The notes: generated by a model from the sequence alone, not told the origin. Numbered from the stretch's first letter, positions 1-5,238 are shown. The stretch: 5,238 nucleotides of DNA from Candidatus Sulfopaludibacter sp. SbA3 (GCA_945900935.1 CAMDKT010000460.1:1-5238); one strand, 5' to 3'. Numbers and translations are program-made.

Positions 1-2
1 CC

Positions 3-281
3 AAACAACTCATCCATGCTTACGCCGAACTGATCGCCCGCCGCGCGGATCATTCGTTAGTCATCGCCGGTCTGCGTCTGGCCGCAGAGCAGGGAACCGC
101 TAAATCGCTTGGAAGAAACTACCTCGCCAAAACCGGTACCGGCCCGTCAAAACACCACGCCGGCGATGGCTGGGTCTTTGCCGCCCATCCCGCCGATAAC
201 CCAACAAAACTAGTCCTTTATCGCCAGCGCGGCGCCACCGGCGCGCAAGCAGCCAGGAGCCTCGCCAATGCTCTTCGTTAA
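3..281 (+). CDS. Penicillin-binding protein, transpeptidase domain, C-terminal end (5' partial)
   Basis: The reading frame is open from the window edge to TAA at 279-281 and gives the last 92 residues of a longer protein. Visible residues 42-47 read AKTGTG, the KTG(T/S) box of serine penicillin-binding transpeptidases (beta-lactamase-like fold). It is followed by DGWVFAAHP, matching the usual 'DGWFVGFAP' strand that lines the active site. The Ser-x-x-Lys nucleophile and SxN motifs lie upstream of the window. By family knowledge this domain cross-links peptidoglycan stem peptides outside the cytoplasmic membrane. The protein ends soon after the KTG box with no extra C-terminal domain. Its 3' end overlaps the start of the SpoIID-like gene by 14 nt, which indicates one operon and a shared cell-wall role. 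A class C or beta-lactamase-like hydrolase cannot be excluded without the N-terminal part. Confidence 0.8.
   Translation, partial: KQLIHAYAELIARRADHSLVIAGLRLAAEQGTAKSLGRNYLAKTGTGPSKHHAGDGWVFAAHPADNPTKLVLYRQRGATGAQAARSLANALR
255..259 (+). promoter_or_regulatory. Shine-Dalgarno site of the SpoIID-like gene
   Basis: AGGAG lies 8 nt before the ATG at 268, inside the last codons of the upstream transpeptidase gene. It is the best Shine-Dalgarno match among the starts in this window and supports the ATG at 268 despite the 14-nt overlap. Confidence 0.65.
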
Positions 282-1122
282 AGTCGCCATCCTCTCGCTA
301 CTGCGGCTCCAACAGGTAACAGTCAACGATGTCGAACTTACCGTGGCAATGATACAAACCGAAAAGCGGACATTCCGCGGCAACATCCGCGTCCGCGCCG
401 CCAACCAGTTCCAGCGCACTTACAACGGCGCGTTAGAAATCACTTCTAAAAACAACGAACTGCAACTCGTCCTGACAACTACCGAAGAGGACTTGGTCGC
501 CGCCATCGTCAGCGCCGAAAGCCCGCCCGCCGCCGGCTCTGCCGCCCAGAAGGCGCAAGCCATCCTCGCACGCTCCTGGATCCGCGCTTCAAAAGGCCGC
601 CACGGCCAGTTCGACCTCTGCGACACAACCCACTGCCAGCACTTCAAAGAACCCACACCCGCCGGTAGCAAAGCCGCCAAAGAGACGAAGGGCCTCCTGC
701 TCGCCTGGCAGGAAAAAGTGTTCGCCCCCGCCTATTCCGCCAGTTGCGGCGGCCGTACCAAAACCGCCGCCTCCATTGGCTGGAACGACGAAATCGAATA
801 CCCGTACTTCGAAGTAAATTGCCCCATCTGCCAGCGCGACGAACCGTATTGGACCCGCCGCATAAGCGAAGCGGAAGCCGCCGAAATCCGCGCCAACCCC
901 AACAAAGAAGCCACTCGTCTGCACATCGGCCGCCGCTCCGGCTGGGCCGCCCTCCCCAGCAACAACTACGAACTCGCCAGCCTGCAAATAAAGGGCCGCG
1001 GCCATGGCCACGGTCTCGGTTACTGCCAGCGCGGCGGAGCCGGAATGGCCAAGCAAGGGGCCTCCCCCGCCGACATCCTCCGCCATTATTTCCCCGGCAC
1101 GAATATTATAGGTAGTCGATGA
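268..1122 (+). CDS. SpoIID/LytB-domain protein, putative peptidoglycan lytic transglycosylase
   Basis: This 284-residue protein matches the SpoIID/LytB family, which cleaves glycan strands in peptidoglycan, acting on strands without stem peptides in the studied sporulation enzymes. Residues 77-107 carry the core 'VAAIVSAES...AQKAQAILARSW'. E84 sits where the family has its catalytic Glu. FDLCDTTHCQ at 115-124 corresponds to the family's Cys-containing loop. SASCGG (158-162) and WNDEIEYPYF (172-181) follow. GRGHGHGLGYCQRGGAGMA near 243-261 is the family's C-terminal GHGxGxxQxGA signature with Tyr-Cys in place of the common Met-Ser. An extra CPIC pair lies at 185-188. The N-terminus is hydrophobic (MLFVKVAILSLL) but lacks a clear cleavage site, so export is probable rather than shown. 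A strong AGGAG site supports the start. The gene overlaps the transpeptidase upstream by 14 nt and the hydrolase downstream by 4 nt. A role outside sporulation is inferred. Confidence 0.87.
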   Translation: MLFVKVAILSLLRLQQVTVNDVELTVAMIQTEKRTFRGNIRVRAANQFQRTYNGALEITSKNNELQLVLTTTEEDLVAAIVSAESPPAAGSAAQKAQAILARSWIRASKGRHGQFDLCDTTHCQHFKEPTPAGSKAAKETKGLLLAWQEKVFAPAYSASCGGRTKTAASIGWNDEIEYPYFEVNCPICQRDEPYWTRRISEAEAAEIRANPNKEATRLHIGRRSGWAALPSNNYELASLQIKGRGHGHGLGYCQRGGAGMAKQGASPADILRHYFPGTNIIGSR

Positions 1123-3212
1123 TCCTGTCGACACTCCTCCTCGCCGCCGCCCTCCCCGGCGCACTGCCCCTCACTCGCCAAGGCGACCTCGCCCTTCAAA
1201 TGGTCGAGGGGATCGATCAATACCTCACCCGCCGCATCGCCACCGATCAACCCACTGCCCCGCCGGATCGCACCCGCTTCCGCCACATCATCGGCCTCGC
1301 CGATAAACGCCTGGCCAAAATCGAACTCGATAAACGAGCCCAACTAACCGCAAACGAGAACTACACCATCCACCACGTCCGCTGGACTGTCTTTGAAAAC
1401 GTCGATGCCGACGGCCTGCTCATCGATCCAAAGCTCGCCCCCACTTGCCTCGCCGTCGCCATCCCCGACGCGGATCAAACCCCCGAACAGATCGCCCAAT
1501 TCTACGCCGCCCGCTTCGCCGAAAACGGCTGCCGCGTCTTAATTCCCACTCTCATCGATCGCAAAGACGAATGGTCCGGCAACCCCGAAATCAACCGGCT
1601 TACCAACCAGCCACACCGCGAATACATCTACCGCATGGCCTACCAGGCCGGCCGCCACATCATCGGCTACGAAGTGCAGAAAGTGCTCGCCGCCATCGAT
1701 TTCCTCAAGTCCGAAAACCCTCAGCTCAGCGTCCAAATCTCCGGCTACGGCGAAGGCGGACTGATCGCCTTTTACGCCGCCGCCGTCGACGAACGCATTC
1801 AAACCACCGTCGTCAGCGGTTACTTCCGCAACCACCGCGGCATTCACAATGAGCCTATTTATCGCAACGTCTGGTCGCTGCTTCCCAACTTCGGCGACGC
1901 CGAAATCGCCCGCCTCATCGCGCCCCGCAAGCTAATCATCGAAGCCCAGCGCCACCCCGGTATTCAGGGACCGCCCGCCGAACGCCCCGGCCGCGCCGGC
2001 GCCGCCCCAGGCAGCATCACAACCCCAACCATTGAAGAAGTAAAATCCGAAATCCAACGGGCAAATTCCGCCAATATAACCCTCATCGATAAACCCGGCG
2101 AGGCCACTCTAAAAGCCTTCCTCAACCGCGAACCGGTGAAGCCCGGCCCCGCCCCCGTCCTCCCTAAAATCGACCGCATGGAACGCCAATTCCGCCAGCT
2201 CGTCAACTTCACCCAACTCGCCGTCCGCAACGCCGAACGCGCCCGAAAACAGTACTGGGCCAATGCCAATCTCAGTTCCCCAAGCGCATGGGCACAAACG
2301 CGGGCCTTCTACGACCAGCAATTCCAAGACGAAATCATCGGCATCCTGCCCAAACCCACCGGCTCCCCCAAACCCGAAACCCGGCAGATCTACGACACCC
2401 ATCTCTTCGAAGCCCACGAAGTCTATCTCCCCGTCTTCGACGAAATATTCTCCTACGGCATTCTGCTAATTCCCAAAGGAAGGAAGCCCGGCGAACGACG
2501 CCCGCTCGTTATCGCCCAGCACGGTCTGGAAGGCCGCCCGCAGGAAATCATCCAGCCCACAATCCCGGGCGAAATGCGCACCTATCAACGCTTCGCCGCC
2601 CGCCTCGCCGAGCGCGGTTTCATCGTCTTCGCCCCGCAAAATCCCTATATTCATGGCAACAAATTTCGCCAACTCTCCCGCAAAGGCGACCCGCTCCAAA
2701 TCGGACTCTTCGCCTTCATTGGCGCGCAATATTCGCGGTCCATTGACTGGCTCGAAACCCTGCCCTTCGTCGACAAAGACCGCATCGGCTTTTACGGACT
2801 CAGCTACGGCGGCGCCACCGCCGTTCGCATTCCCGCCATCGAACCGCGAATCAAAGCGGTCGTCTGTTCCGGCAACTTCAACGAATGGTCCTGGAAAATC
2901 ACTTCCGATGAACAGACCTTCTCCTACCAGTTCACGCGCGAATACGAAATCTACGAATTCAACCAGACCAACACCTTCGGACACGCTGAAATGGCGACGC
3001 TCATCGCTCCGCGCCCGTTCTTCGTGGAGCGCGGCCACTCCGACGGCGTTGGCATCGACGAATGGGTCGCCTACGAATACGCCAAGGTCCGCCGCCTATT
3101 CGCTCAATGGCAAATCGCCGGCAAAACCGAAATCGAATACTTCAACGGCATCCACCAGATCTGGGGCCACGGCGCTTTCGATTTCCTGCATCGCCACCTG
3201 CAGTGGCCGTAA
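1119..3212 (+). CDS. Exported double-domain alpha/beta-hydrolase (dienelactone hydrolase/acetyl-xylan-esterase-like)
   Basis: This 697-residue protein starts with a signal-like stretch (MILSTLLLAAALPGALP), so it is probably exported. It contains two homologous alpha/beta-hydrolase domains. The C-terminal one (about 440-697) has QHGLEG (467-472, oxyanion-side loop), FAARLAERGFIVFAPQNP (492-509), the nucleophile elbow GLSYGG with S562, LIAPRPFFVERGHSDG with D642 as likely acid, and FNGIHQ with H679 as likely catalytic His. The N-terminal one (about 108-335) repeats the layout: FYAARFAENGCRVLIP (128-143), GYGEGG (209-214), VVSGYF (231-236) and LIAPRKLIIEAQRHPG (266-281). However, Gly211 replaces the Ser, and the Asp and His positions are not kept. 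Residues 353-380 form a charged helix, possibly coiled, between the domains. The substrate is unknown; an ester or acyl bond is the family expectation. ATGA coupling to the SpoIID-like gene suggests co-translation and perhaps a cell-envelope substrate, but that link is inference. It could also be a peptidase-like member of the fold. Confidence 0.85.
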   Translation: MILSTLLLAAALPGALPLTRQGDLALQMVEGIDQYLTRRIATDQPTAPPDRTRFRHIIGLADKRLAKIELDKRAQLTANENYTIHHVRWTVFENVDADGLLIDPKLAPTCLAVAIPDADQTPEQIAQFYAARFAENGCRVLIPTLIDRKDEWSGNPEINRLTNQPHREYIYRMAYQAGRHIIGYEVQKVLAAIDFLKSENPQLSVQISGYGEGGLIAFYAAAVDERIQTTVVSGYFRNHRGIHNEPIYRNVWSLLPNFGDAEIARLIAPRKLIIEAQRHPGIQGPPAERPGRAGAAPGSITTPTIEEVKSEIQRANSANITLIDKPGEATLKAFLNREPVKPGPAPVLPKIDRMERQFRQLVNFTQLAVRNAERARKQYWANANLSSPSAWAQTRAFYDQQFQDEIIGILPKPTGSPKPETRQIYDTHLFEAHEVYLPVFDEIFSYGILLIPKGRKPGERRPLVIAQHGLEGRPQEIIQPTIPGEMRTYQRFAARLAERGFIVFAPQNPYIHGNKFRQLSRKGDPLQIGLFAFIGAQYSRSIDWLETLPFVDKDRIGFYGLSYGGATAVRIPAIEPRIKAVVCSGNFNEWSWKITSDEQTFSYQFTREYEIYEFNQTNTFGHAEMATLIAPRPFFVERGHSDGVGIDEWVAYEYAKVRRLFAQWQIAGKTEIEYFNGIHQIWGHGAFDFLHRHLQWP

Positions 3213-3704
3213 CGAATCCGCAGTGTCATGTTTCGCCAACCGCTTCACGATTTCCGGCGCCTGCGGGTCATCGAAGGCAAACAGCCCCACCAGCCCGTTG
3301 CCGGTCACCCGCCGCTTGCTGAAAAATCTCATGGAGCTGTTCTGTGGGCGTAACCCGCCACAATGCCTCCACCACGTTCGCAGCGACTCGCGCATCGCTG
3401 TCGTCCACTTGATTCAAAGCCCAGCCCAAATCCGCGCTCGCCGCCGCGTACAACTTCCAAGTCTTTGAGCGGATCTTCGTGTTCGACGATGGCATCACGC
3501 AATCCGCGGCAGCAGTTCCAGCATTCGCTCCGCCCGCCCATTATCCGGCGGCGGTTCCCCCTGTAACGCCAACGCGCACCGTTCCGGAATTCGTTGCCCC
3601 TCGGCCATTAGCTGGATTGCCAACATCTCCGCTTCGCCCGGCCCCGATAAATGTTTAGCAAAACTGTTCTCGCGCCTGCGGAATGATACCCTTACTAATT
3701 GCAT
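3213..3704 (-). pseudogene. Degraded HEAT-repeat protein gene, broken over several frames
   Basis: This 490-nt gap has no intact gene. Read on the minus strand, protein-like segments continue from one another but in different frames. The first runs from ATG 3704 to TGA 3495 and ends in RMLELLPRIA. The next short piece, about 3496-3470 in a second frame, reads DAIVEHEDP. The third, about 3477-3313, reads KIRSKTWKLYAAA and then QVDDSDARVAANVVEALW. The last, about 3326-3213 in the first frame again, reads RRVTGNGLVGLFAF and then KHDTADSLR. Put together they follow the layout of HEAT-repeat proteins ('DPRIRSKAALLLG..DPDARVRANAVEALWG..NRVAGNALLGLY'), helical scaffolds for protein contacts. The likeness stops at the stop codon of the convergent hydrolase gene, so the 3' part is missing. 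A GAGAGGA stretch precedes the minus-strand ATG. The assignment to the HEAT family is from memory of the repeat pattern. Sequencing or assembly errors are an alternative to decay. Confidence 0.6.
3684..3692 (+). promoter_or_regulatory. Possible -10 element (TGATACCCT) upstream of the TauE/SafE gene
   Basis: TGATACCCT ends 10 nt before the ATG at 3703. It resembles the TGATAAATT and GATAAAAT elements in front of two later genes in the window. No Shine-Dalgarno site lies between it and the ATG, so a very short or absent leader is suggested. No convincing -35 box is seen. It is supported only by the recurrence. Confidence 0.3.
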
Positions 3705-4470
3705 GATTGATCCTCTCTGGAGCTGGTTTTTCCTTGCCGCCGCCGCGATCGCCGCCGGGGGCGTCAACGCCGTCGCCGGCGGCGGCACGCTCTTAACATT
3801 TCCCAGCCTCCTCGCTATCCTCAACCCCATCAGCGCCAACGCCACCAGCACCTTCGCCCTCTTTCCAGGCTCCCTCGCCGCCGGCTTCGCCTACCGTAAA
3901 GAGCTTGCCCTTTGCCGCCCCCATCTCGTTCGCCTCCTGCCGCCAAGCCTTGCCGGCGGCTTGATTGGTTCTCTTCTCGTCACCCGCCTTCCGGAACGCG
4001 TCTTTGCCTCCGCCATCCCCTGGCTCCTGATCGCCGCGTCAATTCTTTTGCTGCTGCAACGCCCCATCGCCCGCTATTTCGGCACCCATCCCCACGCGGC
4101 CCCGACTAGCAAAACCGTTGCCATCATCGTCTTCTTCCAATTCCTCGTCGGCATTTACGGCGGCTATTTCGGCGCGGGTATTGGCATTCTCATGCTCAGT
4201 TCACTCGCCTTCATGGGTATCCCCGACATTCATCAAATGAACGCCGTGAAGACCATCCTCGCCGCCGCGATGAACGCCGTCAGCATTGTCATCTTCATTC
4301 TCTCCGGTGCCGTCGTCTGGAAGTACGCCCTCCTCATGGGCCTCGCCGCAACTCTCGGCGGCTACGCCGGCGCCCGCGTTGCACGCCGTGTGAAACCGGA
4401 CTACATCCGCGCCTTCGTCGTTTTCATCGGCTTCGCCGTGGCTTTTTATTCGTGGTTCGGGAAACAATAA
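3703..4470 (+). CDS. TauE/SafE-family membrane transporter (putative sulfite/organic anion exporter)
   Basis: This 255-residue protein is almost entirely hydrophobic, with about eight membrane segments (roughly 5-25, 45-65, 75-95, 103-120, 138-160, 185-203, 206-225 and 235-252). It shows both signatures of the TauE/SafE (TSUP) family: AGGVNAVAGGGTLLTFP at 18-34 near the N-terminus and the related GIYGGYFGAGIGILM at 150-164 at the start of the second half. The two halves reflect the family's internal duplication. Characterised relatives export sulfite, sulfoacetate or other sulfonates, but substrate cannot be told from sequence and neighbours give no sulfur-metabolism clue. Length is normal for the family. 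The start at 3703 gives the usual 'MxxPLxxxxLAAAxxAGxxNAVAGGG' opening. No Shine-Dalgarno site is visible. The gene appears to be transcribed alone: a pseudogene on the other strand lies upstream and a 106-nt gap lies downstream. Confidence 0.9.
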   Translation: MIDPLWSWFFLAAAAIAAGGVNAVAGGGTLLTFPSLLAILNPISANATSTFALFPGSLAAGFAYRKELALCRPHLVRLLPPSLAGGLIGSLLVTRLPERVFASAIPWLLIAASILLLLQRPIARYFGTHPHAAPTSKTVAIIVFFQFLVGIYGGYFGAGIGILMLSSLAFMGIPDIHQMNAVKTILAAAMNAVSIVIFILSGAVVWKYALLMGLAATLGGYAGARVARRVKPDYIRAFVVFIGFAVAFYSWFGKQ

Positions 4471-4515
4471 ATTCATCCAGGCCCGATCCCGCCTCCATCG
4501 CCATCCTCTCCGTAA

Positions 4516-4544
4516 CCGGTACTGCTACCTTTGGACAGCACCGG
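4516..4544 (+). terminator. Imperfect hairpin after the TauE/SafE gene
   Basis: CCGGTACTG (4516-4524) and CAGCACCGG (4536-4544) form a 9-pair stem with one A-C mismatch around an 11-nt loop, 46 nt after the transporter stop. There is no T-run behind it, so it is not a classical intrinsic terminator. It may help end the transporter transcript or be fortuitous. The rest of the 4471-4576 gap shows nothing else apart from the GATAAAAT element. Confidence 0.3.
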
Positions 4545-4562
4545 CTGCCGCGCCGAAATCGA

Positions 4563-4570
4563 GATAAAAT
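4563..4570 (+). promoter_or_regulatory. Possible -10 element (GATAAAAT) of the small-protein/nucleotidyltransferase pair
   Basis: GATAAAAT is an A/T-rich island in GC-rich surroundings, 6 nt before the ATG at 4577 and 30 nt before the alternative ATG at 4601. It contains TAAAAT, close to the sigma-70 -10 consensus TATAAT. A -35 box at normal spacing is not evident. If used, translation from 4577 would be nearly leaderless, whereas translation from 4601 would have a short leader. Confidence 0.4.
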
Positions 4571-4576
4571 AGAGAT

Positions 4577-4783
4577 ATGGCGCTGATTGATGAGTGGCGG
4601 ATGGATCGGACTGCATTCTCTGTCGTAGATAACGATACGCCCTCTGATGCCAATGCGTATTGGCAGACCAAAACGATGCAGGAGCGCCTAGCCGCGCTCG
4701 AACTCACAAGGCAAGTCTTCAATGGATACGACCCAGATACCACCCGATTTCAAAGAATTCTTGAGGTTGTTGTCCGCCCATGA
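4577..4783 (+). CDS. Small conserved hypothetical protein paired with a nucleotidyltransferase
   Basis: This 68-residue soluble, charged protein has no signal peptide or membrane segment. Its pattern MDRTAFSVV (9-17), AYWQTKTMQERLAALELTRQ (27-46) and GYDPDTTRFQRILEVV (50-65) is one I recognise as a recurrent uncharacterised small protein encoded directly before MNT-like nucleotidyltransferases in many bacteria. The biochemical role is unknown. By analogy with MNT-containing toxin-antitoxin pairs it could be the partner or target of the enzyme, but it shows no HEPN Rx4-6H motif. Two starts are possible: 4577, or 4601 giving MDRTAF, where relatives as I recall them begin. A GAGTGGCGG stretch precedes 4601. 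The last 62 nt also encode the first 20 residues of the next protein in another frame. Codon use is less C-ending than in the upstream genes, which suggests acquisition by transfer. Confidence 0.7.
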   Translation: MALIDEWRMDRTAFSVVDNDTPSDANAYWQTKTMQERLAALELTRQVFNGYDPDTTRFQRILEVVVRP

Positions 4784-5165
4784 TGTCCGCTTTCTGTTGA
4801 TTGGCGACTATGCCGTCAATGCGTTTGGCTATATCCGGAACACTATCGACATTGACGTTTGGATCGATTCTGACCCCAACAATCAAGTCCGTGTCATTCA
4901 GGCGGTTCGCGAGTTCGGATTCTCATCGACTGGCGACGACGTGCTTGACGATCCGAAAGCCGTGCTGAGAATGGGTTTACCGCCGCTCCGTATTGAAGTG
5001 CTGAAAATAATCTCTGGTGTTGAGTTCAACGACTGCTGGACTCGTCACGTTGAATTGCAGCTCGATGAGTTCGTCGTCCCGATGATTTCCCTAAGCGACC
5101 TGAAAGCCAACAAGCGCGCATCCGGCCGTCCTAAGGACCTCGTCGACCTCCACGAACTCCCTTAG
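4722..5165 (+). CDS. MNT-fold nucleotidyltransferase, toxin-antitoxin type (AbiEii/DUF6036-like)
   Basis: This 147-residue protein has the minimal nucleotidyltransferase layout. PPDFKEFLRLL opens it at 7-17, and RFLLIGDYAVNAFGY (23-37) holds the nucleotide-binding turn. TIDIDVWID (41-49) has the two metal-binding aspartates D43 and D45. LRIEVL (89-94) places E92 at the third carboxylate. KRASGRPKDLVDL (131-143) is the conserved C-terminal signature. Relatives usually have GG at the turn, while this one has Gly28-Asp29 (GDYA), which may lower or change activity. Family members transfer NMP groups to protein or RNA partners and often belong to toxin-antitoxin or abortive-infection systems; the target here is unknown. 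The start at 4722 lies inside the preceding small gene and gives the normal N-terminus for the family. A weak AAGG sits 10 nt upstream. Translational coupling is likely. Confidence 0.82.
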   Translation: MDTTQIPPDFKEFLRLLSAHDVRFLLIGDYAVNAFGYIRNTIDIDVWIDSDPNNQVRVIQAVREFGFSSTGDDVLDDPKAVLRMGLPPLRIEVLKIISGVEFNDCWTRHVELQLDEFVVPMISLSDLKANKRASGRPKDLVDLHELP

Positions 5166-5177
5166 CACCCCGCAAAG

Positions 5178-5186
5178 TGATAAATT
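5178..5186 (+). promoter_or_regulatory. Possible -10 element (TGATAAATT) of the Tat-targeted gene
   Basis: TGATAAATT lies in the 29-nt gap after the nucleotidyltransferase stop and ends 8 nt before the ATG at 5195. A GGTGAG (5187-5192) sits only 2 nt from the ATG, too close for a normal Shine-Dalgarno site. The element resembles the ones before the genes at 3703 and 4577. Confidence 0.35.
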
Positions 5187-5194
5187 GGTGAGCC

Positions 5195-5238
5195 ATGCTC
5201 TCCCGTCGATCCTTCCTTGCCAGCCTTCCCCTCGCCGC
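5195..5238 (+). CDS. Start of a Tat-exported protein (3' partial)
   Basis: Only the first 14 complete codons are in the window: MLSRRSFLASLPLA. SRRSFL is a textbook twin-arginine motif (S/T-R-R-x-F-L) followed by a hydrophobic stretch, so the protein is expected to be exported folded by the Tat pathway, often with a bound cofactor or metal. The mature domain is outside the window and its function cannot be told. The gene begins 29 nt after the nucleotidyltransferase stop, with its own possible promoter in the gap, and is probably unrelated to that pair. Its C-rich codons match the chromosomal background genes. Confidence 0.75.
   Translation, partial: MLSRRSFLASLPLA

Noticed and set aside
589..1164. 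191-codon open frame on the minus strand opposite the SpoIID-like gene
   Set aside because: It is Gly/Ala/Val-rich with no recognisable motif and arises from the C-ending codon bias of the real gene on the plus strand.
2466..3038. 190-codon open frame on the minus strand opposite the hydrolase
   Set aside because: Composition is that of an antisense shadow, and the plus strand carries clear hydrolase motifs throughout.
2653..3468. 271-codon open frame on the plus strand overlapping the hydrolase end and the gap
   Set aside because: It is rich in Ser, Pro, Arg and Thr without family features, reads through the hydrolase in another frame, and competes with the better minus-strand HEAT signal.
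4531..4537. TTGGACA as a -35 box for the GATAAAAT element
   Set aside because: The spacing of about 26 nt is far beyond the usual 16-18 nt.
4516..4544. Strong intrinsic terminator or riboswitch in the gap after the transporter
   Set aside because: The stem is imperfect and no T-run follows, so it is kept only as a low-confidence hairpin.
1..5238. CRISPR array, tRNA, rRNA, insertion sequence or long direct repeats
   Set aside because: No regularly spaced repeats, cloverleaf-like sequence, transposase motif or terminal inverted repeats were seen by eye on either strand.

Overview
The window looks like chromosomal DNA from a GC-rich, non-sporulating bacterium. My best guess is Acidobacteriota, Bryobacter/Solibacter type. 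That guess rests on gene-family resemblance from memory: a short SpoIID-like protein beside a penicillin-binding protein, a large double alpha/beta-hydrolase, a HEAT-repeat fragment with the 'DARVxANxVEALW' signature, and a small-protein/nucleotidyltransferase pair. It also rests on a strong preference for C-ending codons. No rRNA or other phylogenetic marker is present, so the assignment is inference.

Layout. (1) Positions 1-3212 hold a tightly packed plus-strand operon. It comprises the C-terminal end of a penicillin-binding-protein transpeptidase (KTGT box), a SpoIID/LytB-type protein overlapping it by 14 nt with a good Shine-Dalgarno site, and a 697-residue exported alpha/beta-hydrolase overlapping SpoIID by 4 nt (ATGA). 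The first two genes point to peptidoglycan synthesis and remodelling. The hydrolase is a fusion of two homologous hydrolase domains: the C-terminal copy keeps a Ser nucleophile, and the N-terminal copy has lost the triad. (2) Positions 3213-3704 contain no intact gene. The minus strand carries the remains of a HEAT-repeat gene broken over three reading frames and cut off at the hydrolase stop codon. (3) Positions 3703-4470 encode a TauE/SafE-family membrane transporter. Its ATG shares a CATG with the minus-strand ATG of the pseudogene. (4) Positions 4577-5165 encode a small protein and an MNT-fold nucleotidyltransferase that overlap out of frame by 62 nt. They resemble a toxin-antitoxin-like cassette, and their codon use looks more relaxed than that of the neighbours. 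(5) At 5195 a new gene starts with a twin-arginine (Tat) signal peptide and runs off the window.

The most interesting points are the tandem hydrolase with a dead N-terminal domain coupled to cell-wall genes, the 62-nt dual-coding overlap, the GDYA substitution in the nucleotidyltransferase active site, the degraded HEAT-repeat gene, and a recurring TGATA/GATAAA element just upstream of three start codons. I found no clear new defence system, CRISPR array, tRNA or insertion sequence.
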